The notes under the pieces are model-generated. The model was not told where the DNA came from. It made no database searches and saw nothing but the letters and a program-made list of their open reading frames with translations. Shown here piece after piece: positions 14,358 to 21,725 of a DNA stretch of 26,945 nt (positions are counted from its first letter, which is position 1; each line of letters begins with the position of its first letter). The stretch is from a bacterium UBP6_UBA1209 (GTDB lineage: Bacteria; UBP6; UBA1177). The DNA is taken from assembly GCA_002309575.1 (NCBI GenBank), contig DBXP01000024.1, positions 1 through 26,945 on the forward strand, read 5' to 3'. The position numbers were made by a program, and so were the translations under genes.

Positions 14358-15953
14358 TCATTCAACGGTCAGGACCGAACATCCCGAGCTTTTGACGGGT
14401 TCCGGTTCGAAACAGGTGTTGTCGGATACGCGGCAGAGCAGACCGTCGTTGCAGGTCTTGTCGGGGTAGCATTCAGCGCCGAGTTCGCCCTGCTTAGGAT
14501 CGGTCGTTACTGGATCAGTATCGGCGGAGTCTCCGCTGTCGGAGCTGCCGGTATCTCCGGAATCTCCCGTGTCGGGATCGCCGGAATCGCCTGTGTCAGT
14601 CGGATCGGTGTCTCCCGAATCGCCGGGATCGCCTGTGTCGCCTGAAACTTCTGTGTCACCGCTGTCTCCCGGAATTTCAGTGTCACCGGTATCCGGCTCG
14701 TCTGCCTTTGTGGAGACCGAAACGATCATGTAGTTGGTGATCACCGCATCCTGGTTTGCGCCGATCCTGATGTAGATGCTCTCCCCGCCTTCGAGGAAGT
14801 GGGAGATGTATGTTGTATCCGAGTTGGAATCTATGAGAAAAGTGTCGACATCTATGCCGTATTCGATTTCATCATTATTGAAGTATGGAGGCGTTCCGCC
14901 GACGCAGACAGGATTTGTATCGGCATAACCGTAGACAGAAGAGATCGAATTGAAAACCTCTGTATAATCAAGGTGTGCAGAAGAATCGTATAAGCTTACA
15001 GGCGGGTTGCATTCGTTTGAAAGAAGGAGCCAGTTCGCCGGAGTTTCGCCCTTGACCTGGATCCCTTCCGGGAAAGCCTGCTGCTCCCCGGTCGATGATT
15101 CGTGCGTCGCATCTGCAAGTCCGGAATCGCCTTCATGGGTGGTAAGAGTGATCCTGATCTCGGGGTCTGCCGGGAATTCGAACCCGCTGACCATGATCTC
15201 GCTTAACTGGTGCCAGATCGGACTGAAGCCGTCGTAGATATAGATGCTTTTCGGTCTGACGTAGGCGGAGGAGTAGATGAGTATTACCGACCAGTCGGCT
15301 ACCATTTCGGTCGAGCTTTTGTAGACGGTGTCATCCGAGCAGTCGAGACCTGAGAGCGTGTATCGTCCCATCAGCGAATCGCCTTCGTAGAAAGTTGTGC
15401 CGGCAACAGCCAGATCTCTTCCTTTTGCCTGGATCGACTTGAAGAAATCCGTGACTCTGACGCGGTAAGTGAACCAGCTTTTGCTCTGGTCATCTGCATC
15501 AAAAAAGGCGTCAAATTCGAAATCGACATTTCCGGCTTCGTTGATTTTGTATGCCTTTTTTCCTGAGATCGTCTGCTCTTCGGTGATCTTTCCGTCATCG
15601 GAAACGAATGAGAGCATGACCTCCTTGTCGGTTATTTCATCTTTTTTCGCCACAGGCTGCGCCGCTGTCCAGACAAGGAATGCCTCTTCGATCACGGCAT
15701 CGGCTGGAATGTGTGAAATGCCGAGCTGGTAGGTGCTTGAATCCATACAGGTGTCACCCTGCGGGTTGCTGGTGGATGCATCTGTTTCATTGTTTGCAAG
15801 AAGCGACTTGAACATCACATGATAGCCGAAACTGCCGTCTTCCCACTTCAGTTCCTTATCGCGGTAGACCGAAACGGCAGGACCGATTTGTTTTGCTCCT
15901 GCCGCAAGCGGAAAAAGGATCGAAGCAATAAGAAGAAAGATGAATTTTTTCAT
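14358..15953 (-). CDS. Exported modular surface protein: paralogue domain + acidic linker + Cys cassette (no DUF11)
   Basis: The 531-residue protein has a Sec signal peptide with cleavage likely after AAGA (residue 20), and a GGAGG ribosome site. Residues 25-416 are the same N-terminal domain as in the next two genes: AFLVWTAAQ, YRVRVTDFF, DWSVILIYSS, LTTHEGDSGLA, EVFNSISSVYGY, and a closing G-A-N-Q-D-A-V-I-T-N-Y-M-I-V-S-V. No DUF11 repeat follows. The chain passes straight into a 69-residue Asp-Gly-Ser/Thr linker (417-485) and then the C-terminal cassette (486-531). It ends ...S-G-C-S-V-L-T-V-E, shorter than the L-D-Q-D-F-R-M ending of its relatives. It is therefore the minimal form of the family. 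It lies 63 bases after the preceding stop and 22 bases before the next start. Confidence 0.85.
   Translation of the reverse strand: MKKFIFLLIASILFPLAAGAKQIGPAVSVYRDKELKWEDGSFGYHVMFKSLLANNETDASTSNPQGDTCMDSSTYQLGISHIPADAVIEEAFLVWTAAQPVAKKDEITDKEVMLSFVSDDGKITEEQTISGKKAYKINEAGNVDFEFDAFFDADDQSKSWFTYRVRVTDFFKSIQAKGRDLAVAGTTFYEGDSLMGRYTLSGLDCSDDTVYKSSTEMVADWSVILIYSSAYVRPKSIYIYDGFSPIWHQLSEIMVSGFEFPADPEIRITLTTHEGDSGLADATHESSTGEQQAFPEGIQVKGETPANWLLLSNECNPPVSLYDSSAHLDYTEVFNSISSVYGYADTNPVCVGGTPPYFNNDEIEYGIDVDTFLIDSNSDTTYISHFLEGGESIYIRIGANQDAVITNYMIVSVSTKADEPDTGDTEIPGDSGDTEVSGDTGDPGDSGDTDPTDTGDSGDPDTGDSGDTGSSDSGDSADTDPVTTDPKQGELGAECYPDKTCNDGLLCRVSDNTCFEPEPVKSSGCSVLTVE
14370..14504 (-). repeat. Third copy of the C-terminal cassette DNA
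   Basis: This stretch aligns without gaps to 11189-11323 and to the matching part of 9011-9145. It codes for the end of the linker and the cassette with cysteines spaced C-x5-C-x5-C-x6-C. Similarity stops just before the stop codon, and the downstream spacer differs, so only the cassette is shared here. Confidence 0.75.
14499..14705 (-). repeat. Low-complexity DNA coding for a (D-T/S-G-D)n linker
   Basis: Sixty-nine codons specify repeats such as Asp-Thr-Gly-Asp and Gly-Asp-Ser-Gly-Asp-Thr between the N-terminal domain and the cassette of the 531-residue protein. The unit is irregular. It is strongly acidic and probably extended. Confidence 0.7.
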
Positions 15954-16016
15954 TGAAACCTCCGATATGATCGAAGAGACGCCGGATCATGACGCCTCCT
16001 GACTATTAGTCTGCTG

Positions 16017-17984
16017 TTACCAGTTGATCGCGAATTGCAGTGTCCCGTCGAACGGGCTTGCGCCGAATGAGACGTTATATTTTTTCCTGACCTCTTTTTC
16101 GCCCTTGAATTCGATGCAGTAGAAGGTGATTCCGGTCGCTATCAATGCTGCACCGAGACCGAGCCCGACACCGCCGAGAGTGTTGTATTTGTTCATTTTG
16201 TTGTGGGCGTCAGTCGTTTTCTTGCGGTATTTGTCCATATCTTCCTGAGTTTCGCTCTGCTCGTAGTAATGACCCCATTTGTCGCGGTCTTTTTTGTACT
16301 TGCTTGCGCCGTAGAGCGAGACACCGCCAAGAACGCCAGCAACAACGCCTGCGACGAGGGTCGTTGTCGCAACAGCGATCCTTGTCCTTTTGCCGGCATC
16401 CCAGAGTTCCTTTTTGAATTTGTCCTCTTCTGTCGGCTCAGCCTTCTTTTCAGGTTCCTTTTTCTCGGGTTCAGCTGCCTGCTGCGTTACGGGCTGCTGA
16501 GCCGGAGCGGGGGCGGCTACCACCGGAGCCGGCTGACCGCTGCATGCTTCCATACGTCCGAGATCACAGGCTTTTTTGAGATAAGCCTTTTTGTCGAATT
16601 CGTTTACGGCATGGTTCATGGCGAAGGTGTGGCAGTCTGATGCGGAGTTGAGGTTGCAGCGCTGGAGTCTGACATCCTTGATTTTGGTCTTTACCGCGTC
16701 GTAATTTGCGATCTCGTTGCTGTAGGTGACCGCGTTTGCGACTTCCAGTGCGCCGAAAATCAGTCCGTATTCGTCAAGATGCTTGAGAGTAAGGTATATT
16801 TTCTGTTCGAGTGAAACCGTATTTTCAGGGATATTCTTTCTTATCTGGTTCGTGCTGTTTTCGTGCCTTTCCATCTTTTCGGCACACTCACGCCACTGGG
16901 CCCCTCTTGCCTGAGCGATCTGCTGGAAGGGATTTTTGTCAGTGATTTTCGCAATTTCCTCCCACATGACAGTCATTGCGCCGGGAGTTTTTATGCTCTC
17001 TTTTTCCTTCTCCTTCGCAACTGCCGCCTCGAATTTTTTCAAAACGGCGGGACTTGCGTTAAGGACATCCTGCTCGTTGACTGTTCCCAGAACAAAAGGC
17101 TTTATGAGGTCGATAGGTTCTTCAGTCAGGTTGTAAGATTTTGTTGCGAACTCTTCCGCCTTGCGTCTCTCTTCAGCGGCGATCCTTGCCTTTTCCGCCT
17201 CCTGCTCGGCCTTGATTTTGTTCACCTCTTCGCACCCTGGCTGATATTTCATGTCGCACGCTTTGGTGAAGAAGGTGAGTTTTTCATATGCGACGTCGGT
17301 GTAGTTCCTGCCGCATTCGAAGCAGTCTCTGCCGGATTTCTTTTCGCAGCGGGCACGTTTGATATCTTTGATCTTAGCCTGGAAATCGGTCCCTTTCAGT
17401 ACTGTATCAAAGCCGTTTGTATTCTTTGTCAGGTCAAAGATCTCCTGGGTCCCGAAGGTGATTCCGAAATCGTCGAGATGCTTCAGAAGGACACCCTTTT
17501 TCTGCTCGTTCGTGAGGATCGAGCTTGCGAGGAGAGTCTTGATCTTGTCAACATTGTCCTTGTGGGCTTTGAAGATCTCGATGACTTTCTTCCATTCCTC
17601 TATACGGGAGTTCGCTGTGTTGAGGAACGGGTTGTTCACAGTGATTTTGGCAACCTCTGTCCACGCCTTGCCGACTGCGTTCGGATTCTCGAAGACATTT
17701 GGATTGTTTTCGAGCGCTGCAGCGTTTTCGTAAGCCTTCAAAGCCTGCGGATTGATGCTGATCAGTTCGGAATCGGAGAGCTTCTGTATTTCAAAGGGCT
17801 TGATCGGAAGATCGATGAGCTCCTCCGCGAAAGAGTAGCCCTTTGCCGCAGTTTTAGGTTTGGCCGCTTTATGGTCGTTCTGAGCCTGAGGCTGGTTCTG
17901 GGCGGGAGTCTGGACCGCTGCCGGAGCCGCGCCGAGCGACAGAACGCAGAAAACCAAAGTGAAAACAAGAAAAGATCTTTTCAT
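16017..17984 (-). CDS. Exported protein with internal duplication and two C-terminal membrane segments
   Basis: I do not recognise a named family. The 655-residue protein starts with a signal peptide (cleavage near LGA-AP, residue 19) and a Gln/Ala/Lys-rich stretch. Two homologous units of about 200 residues follow, at 49-251 and 282-481. Each has I-D-L-x-I-K-P-F, W-x-E-[VI]-A-K-I-T-x-x-N-P-F and K-H-L-D-[DE]-[FY]-G-[IL]-x-F-G. Each closes with a Sel1-like cysteine pattern, C-x6-D-C ... K-A-C-D-x6-C. A charged coil (253-281) links them. A Pro/Ala/Glu linker (485-520) precedes two Gly-rich membrane segments (about 535-561 and 603-623) and a tail ending F-A-I-N-W. This tail layout is common in myxobacterial envelope proteins. 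GGAGGT precedes the ATG. It could be a scaffold for the neighbouring surface proteins (inference). Confidence 0.75.
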   Translation of the reverse strand: MKRSFLVFTLVFCVLSLGAAPAAVQTPAQNQPQAQNDHKAAKPKTAAKGYSFAEELIDLPIKPFEIQKLSDSELISINPQALKAYENAAALENNPNVFENPNAVGKAWTEVAKITVNNPFLNTANSRIEEWKKVIEIFKAHKDNVDKIKTLLASSILTNEQKKGVLLKHLDDFGITFGTQEIFDLTKNTNGFDTVLKGTDFQAKIKDIKRARCEKKSGRDCFECGRNYTDVAYEKLTFFTKACDMKYQPGCEEVNKIKAEQEAEKARIAAEERRKAEEFATKSYNLTEEPIDLIKPFVLGTVNEQDVLNASPAVLKKFEAAVAKEKEKESIKTPGAMTVMWEEIAKITDKNPFQQIAQARGAQWRECAEKMERHENSTNQIRKNIPENTVSLEQKIYLTLKHLDEYGLIFGALEVANAVTYSNEIANYDAVKTKIKDVRLQRCNLNSASDCHTFAMNHAVNEFDKKAYLKKACDLGRMEACSGQPAPVVAAPAPAQQPVTQQAAEPEKKEPEKKAEPTEEDKFKKELWDAGKRTRIAVATTTLVAGVVAGVLGGVSLYGASKYKKDRDKWGHYYEQSETQEDMDKYRKKTTDAHNKMNKYNTLGGVGLGLGAALIATGITFYCIEFKGEKEVRKKYNVSFGASPFDGTLQFAINW

Positions 17985-18021
17985 TTTTACCTCCTGAAAA
18001 ACGATTTATACCTCAAAAAAA

Positions 18022-20766
18022 TTATCTCTTTACACAACGGACATTGTGGGCGGCATTCTTGCTCTCCCAACCGACGTGTCCATAGTCGAAACTTACTATC
18101 CATGCCTCGTAGTCTGCATTGTTGGATAGAGCGTTGGAAGACCACAGCCAGACAGTGTCTCCGAATTTGCTGTATTGACCGTCATCATGATATTCGCAAG
18201 AAAAACAGATGCTGTCTTGGCAGCTGGATGACAGACAGTTGTTTGTAACATCGCAGTTTCCGCCTGTTACCGTGCTTTCGCAATTCTTTATCAGAGTGCG
18301 TAGTTCATCGATTGTCGGCAGGCTCCAGCCGTTTAAGTCTCCTTCAGTATAGCCGGGGCAGTATTCAGCTGCTTCATACCAAGTCATTTCCGACACTAAT
18401 CCGGACCATGTGATGCCGCTTGAGGGATCGTAGCAGGGGGTCCCGCTTGATTCGCTGCACTCCGGGAGTACAGCCGTGTAATATTCGCATTTCGAGTTGT
18501 AGTTCCAGAGGTAGTTGTTTGCGCACTTGTAATGGCACTCTCCGATGTTCCGGCTGTAAATGGTGTTACGGCTTTCCGGGCCCCATGCGCCTTCCCAGAT
18601 GTCGTAGGTCTGGGTGAATGTGCCGCCAAGTCCGTCGTCGTTCCATTCCGTGTTCTCGGGTTTTGATGTGGGGCAGCTTGCGCTCCGCGTGTCCGACTGG
18701 CAGGAAGATCCGTTCCAGTAGTAGCCGTAGCTGCAGATGCGTCTGACGCAGCGGGCGTAGTTCGTTTCGCTCTTCGCGTTGCTGTAGACATCGGCGCCCT
18801 GGAAGCCGACTCCCCATGCGCTGTTGTCAGGATCGTCCCAGTTGTCGGAGGATGACCAGAACCATCCGGTTTCGCCGAACTTGCTGTATCCGCCGTCAGG
18901 ATCTCCAGTGCAGGAGTAGCAGGATTCGCCCTGGCAGTCGTATTCCTCTTTTCCAAGACAGTTGACATCGTTGTCTTCACGGACCTCGCATGTCCCGCCG
19001 GGCAGGATCGTGCCTGGACAGTCTTTGATGAGTGTCCTGAGCTCGCTGATCGTCGGCAGATACCAGCCGGAATTGAAACCGCCGTAGCCGGCATAGTTCA
19101 AATTATTGCAGATAGTTACCGCGTTTTCGTAAGTTGCGGATCCCTTGGCCGACCAGATGAAACCCATCGTCGAATCCTTGCAGGGAGTTTCGCTTTCCGG
19201 ACCGCATTCAGGCAGCATGTCAGGTGACGGCTCGCATGCTGTGCCGTTCCATGAGTAGCCTTCAAGGCAGTTGAATACGCATTCTCCGGGGGTGTCGCTG
19301 TAGGCGATACCAACGAACTGCGGCTGCCATCCGCCCTCTTCGCCTGTCCATGTCTGGGTGAAGTATCCTTCGCTGCCGTCGTCGTTCCAGATCGCGTTTA
19401 CCGGAAGCGTTCCGTTGCATGGCTCTCTCCTTTGGTCTGCCGCACATTTGCTGCCGTCCCAGGAGTAGTTATCTTTGCATTTGAAACGGCATTCATTGTC
19501 GCTCGGTTCTTCGCTGAAGGTGCCTTCGACCGAGGGGACCCAATTGTGACCGTTCCATTCCTGAACGATTTCGGAGACTTGGTTCCAGTCGGCGTTTTTC
19601 GGAAGATTTTCGCAGACCGCCTTTCTCTTGTCGCCGGTATAGGGATTTTCCGGCTCTTCCGGGTCGTAACATGTCCCAAGCGTAATACTTGTTTCGGGAT
19701 CTATCGTTGTTATGTGATTTATGTATGCCTGCCTGTTCCAGACCGGAACAAGGTTCGCATCAGTGTTGTCGTAAACACAGACTGGGTAGCGGACAGGATC
19801 GATCTCGATCCCGTGCTCTGGCAGATAAGTGTCTGAAATTATTGCATCTCCTTTAAGTTTCGAATTTGGACCTTTCAAGGAGCTGTCCCACTTTATTACC
19901 GCTACGACCTTCCACTCGTTGAATTTGATCGTGAAATCCTTCGTGGTTTCGTAATAGTGGTCGATGCCCTCTCTCGGGACCTCTTCCCCGTCAACGAGGA
20001 TCTTGACCCTTGCATCGACCTCGACTGCGCTGTCATCGCCGTGATAATGGCTGTCGCAGCGGTCTTCGCCGTCGCTGTATGACGATTCGCAGTTGCTGTA
20101 AGTCACGACCAGCAGATACTGGTCGTCCGGGATCACGGCATCAGGGTAGCCGTCAGGCTCGTTTTCGCCCGTGGTGTTGTTTTTTAAGTCAGCGGTCGGA
20201 CCCATGATGATCGTCTCCGGATTTGTATAGTTGCCGCCGCCCCAGAAGTTGTCAAAGGCGAATTTCGCGTTCCAGGCGATACTCTCTTCGATATAATCGT
20301 CAAGAAATCCCCGATCACCGAAAGAGCAGTCGTCGTGACGCCAGTAGGATTCGCATTCAGGAAAGGAGAGTGGACAGTCGGAGTCAAAACGGCGCTGTTT
20401 CGTACCGAGAAGACCGTCCAGAATGTCGAATTTGTACATGTTGGCTTCGATACTGTTTTTTTTGACAAGGTGAAGATCAAGGTCGACCAGAACACCCTCC
20501 TGAGAGTCGGACTCCGCTTTTGATTTGAAGCCCTGCTTCCATCCGAGCTGGATGACGATCCTGTTGTTTTCAGGTTCAAAATATTCTGGATCTATCTCAG
20601 GTTCGTTTGCGTCGTCGTCGCTTGTTTCCGTGTCGGCATCGTTTTGAGCGGCATCATGGTCGTTTGCGCCGGAATTTTTGTCGTTGGGGTTGTTGAATTT
20701 GAGGTCTGAGCACGAAACAGCGAAAAGGATCGCTGAAATTGCAAAAATCAAACGGTAAATTTTCAT
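18022..20766 (-). CDS. Lipoprotein with a DUF2135-like domain, three W-N repeats and two DUF1566 domains
   Basis: The 914-residue protein has lipobox AVS-C19 and the tag F-N-N-P-N-D-K-N-S-G-A (24-34). Residues about 70-295 contain I-Q-L-G-W-K ... L-V-D-L-D-L-H-L (93-100) and end V-V-A-V-I-K-W, resembling the last domain of the 6926-8965 lipoprotein. Three repeats of about 60 residues follow (385-441, 450-511, 698-760) with the pattern C-x-L-P-x-N-A-x-W-N ... Q-T/E-W ... E-C-x-F/Y-x-C-x-x-x-Y-x-W-[DN] ... C. Two DUF1566-type domains (about 516-673 and 767-913) show G-W-Y/S-L-P-T-I-x-E-L-R-T-L-I-K, then W-[FL]-W-S-S, and end R-C-V-[RK]-R. DUF1566 proteins are usually exported and lectin-like. 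The gene lies 15 bases after the upstream stop with a GGGAG site. Confidence 0.85.
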   Translation of the reverse strand: MKIYRLIFAISAILFAVSCSDLKFNNPNDKNSGANDHDAAQNDADTETSDDDANEPEIDPEYFEPENNRIVIQLGWKQGFKSKAESDSQEGVLVDLDLHLVKKNSIEANMYKFDILDGLLGTKQRRFDSDCPLSFPECESYWRHDDCSFGDRGFLDDYIEESIAWNAKFAFDNFWGGGNYTNPETIIMGPTADLKNNTTGENEPDGYPDAVIPDDQYLLVVTYSNCESSYSDGEDRCDSHYHGDDSAVEVDARVKILVDGEEVPREGIDHYYETTKDFTIKFNEWKVVAVIKWDSSLKGPNSKLKGDAIISDTYLPEHGIEIDPVRYPVCVYDNTDANLVPVWNRQAYINHITTIDPETSITLGTCYDPEEPENPYTGDKRKAVCENLPKNADWNQVSEIVQEWNGHNWVPSVEGTFSEEPSDNECRFKCKDNYSWDGSKCAADQRREPCNGTLPVNAIWNDDGSEGYFTQTWTGEEGGWQPQFVGIAYSDTPGECVFNCLEGYSWNGTACEPSPDMLPECGPESETPCKDSTMGFIWSAKGSATYENAVTICNNLNYAGYGGFNSGWYLPTISELRTLIKDCPGTILPGGTCEVREDNDVNCLGKEEYDCQGESCYSCTGDPDGGYSKFGETGWFWSSSDNWDDPDNSAWGVGFQGADVYSNAKSETNYARCVRRICSYGYYWNGSSCQSDTRSASCPTSKPENTEWNDDGLGGTFTQTYDIWEGAWGPESRNTIYSRNIGECHYKCANNYLWNYNSKCEYYTAVLPECSESSGTPCYDPSSGITWSGLVSEMTWYEAAEYCPGYTEGDLNGWSLPTIDELRTLIKNCESTVTGGNCDVTNNCLSSSCQDSICFSCEYHDDGQYSKFGDTVWLWSSNALSNNADYEAWIVSFDYGHVGWESKNAAHNVRCVKR

Positions 20767-20781
20767 TTTATCTCCCTGTTT

Positions 20782-21597
20782 TTAGTAGCAGAAACCGTCT
20801 ATGCACGGCATTCCCGAGCAGCATTCGGCTGAGCCTTTCGCGCACTGCTGGCCTGATGGGATACAGAGCGCTGTGTTGATGATGGTGCCGGAAGCGGAAC
20901 AGCCGCTTTTTGCAGTGGTCGTCTGGCAGATAAGCTCGCCGGCCTTGCACTTGTAGCAGCTTGCGGGCGGGTTGACCGAATCCTGGTTGATGGATGGGCA
21001 GTTGTCTGTCGTCGTGGAGCAGACTGCCGAGTAGCATTTCGAATCTTCCGGTGAGAAGAGTTCGCCCTGGTTGCAGAGCCCGCATACCGCCGGAGATGCC
21101 TCCTTGGAGCACTTTACACCGGTGAGGCCCTTTTCGGCGTAGCAGCATCCTGTAGGGCATTTGACCTCCGAGCAGGCTTTATTGGAAGCGTAGATGCTGA
21201 GGCAGCGCGCAAGTTTTGTGTTGCAGTAAAGACCCTGCTGCATTTTGCAGTCGGAGTCGTTGGTGCAGCCTTTGGCGCATACTCCGCCTTTTAAGCAGAT
21301 CATGCACTTGCCGCAGTCTTCATCGGTCGTGCACATCCTGCCCTGACTTTCGGTTTCGCACCCGTCGTCAGCCGTATCGCCTGTGTCTGTTGTCGTGTCT
21401 CCGGTATCTGTTGTCGTGTCGCCGGTATCAGGCTCCGTATCGCCGTCCGGGTTCGATATGATGTCGGCGTCGGCGTCTCCGCCGCCCTGATATGCACCGG
21501 AATTTTTGTCTTTCGGATTGTTGAATGTTATTCCTGAATCGCAGGAAACTGCTGAAAGCATCACAAAAAGCGCGATAATTAAGCAAAATCTCTTCAT
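20782..21597 (-). CDS. Cysteine-rich lipoprotein, first gene of the surface-protein array
   Basis: The 271-residue protein has lipobox AVS-C19 with Asp next, then the shared tag F-N-N-P-K-D-K-N-S-G-A-Y-Q-G (25-38). An acidic linker contains three D-T-G-D-T-T/A-T/D units (57-77). From residue 80 on it is a string of cysteines with C-C pairs at 151-152 and 259-260. These form disulfide modules of the kind C-T-x-D-E-D-C-G-x-C and C-x-N-D-S-D-C that are frequent in myxobacterial secreted proteins. No enzyme motif is seen. GGGAG stands upstream of the ATG, and the promoter at 21658-21686 gives a leader of about 54 bases. It is likely an envelope-anchored, disulfide-stabilised binding protein. Confidence 0.8.
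   Translation of the reverse strand: MKRFCLIIALFVMLSAVSCDSGITFNNPKDKNSGAYQGGGDADADIISNPDGDTEPDTGDTTTDTGDTTTDTGDTADDGCETESQGRMCTTDEDCGKCMICLKGGVCAKGCTNDSDCKMQQGLYCNTKLARCLSIYASNKACSEVKCPTGCCYAEKGLTGVKCSKEASPAVCGLCNQGELFSPEDSKCYSAVCSTTTDNCPSINQDSVNPPASCYKCKAGELICQTTTAKSGCSASGTIINTALCIPSGQQCAKGSAECCSGMPCIDGFCY
21367..21429 (-). repeat. 21-bp tandem repeat, three units, coding for D-T-G-D-T-x-x
   Basis: Three in-frame units of seven codons (D-T-G-D-T-T-T twice, then D-T-G-D-T-A-D) lie in the linker of the Cys-rich lipoprotein. The first two units are very similar at DNA level, so slippage could change the number without breaking the frame. Confidence 0.6.
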
Positions 21598-21657
21598 TTC
21601 GAACTCCCTTTTACAGTCAAAAGCGGCATATCCAAATAACGACGCAAAAAAATTATG

Positions 21658-21686
21658 ATTATACCTTAAAATTTAATAAGCGGCAA
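21658..21686 (-). promoter_or_regulatory. Sigma70-type promoter for the seven-gene surface-protein array
   Basis: On the minus strand a perfect -10 box TATAAT (21658-21663) is 17 bases from TTGCCG (21681-21686, four of six). The region is AT-rich, and the first gene starts about 60 bases downstream. No comparable promoter is evident in the short gaps between the later genes, so it probably drives the whole array. Confidence 0.65.
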
Positions 21687-21725
21687 GAAAACGGGGAATA
21701 AAAGCGGCTTTCTGCTTAAGCCCGA

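Noticed and set aside
8923..14504. CRISPR array or insertion sequence as the source of the repeats
   Set aside because: The repeats are coding, few and gene-sized in spacing. There are no short regular spacers, transposase gene or terminal inverted repeats.
15856..15990. A 44-codon minus-strand ORF with AGGAGG 4 bases before its ATG, overlapping the start of the 14358-15953 gene
   Set aside because: Its sequence is mostly an out-of-frame reading of the signal-peptide region and has no recognisable features. At most it could couple translation.
16863..18248. A 461-codon open frame on the plus strand opposite the duplicated-unit protein
   Set aside because: The minus-strand protein has a signal peptide, ribosome site and internal homologous repeats. 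The plus frame has no supporting feature.
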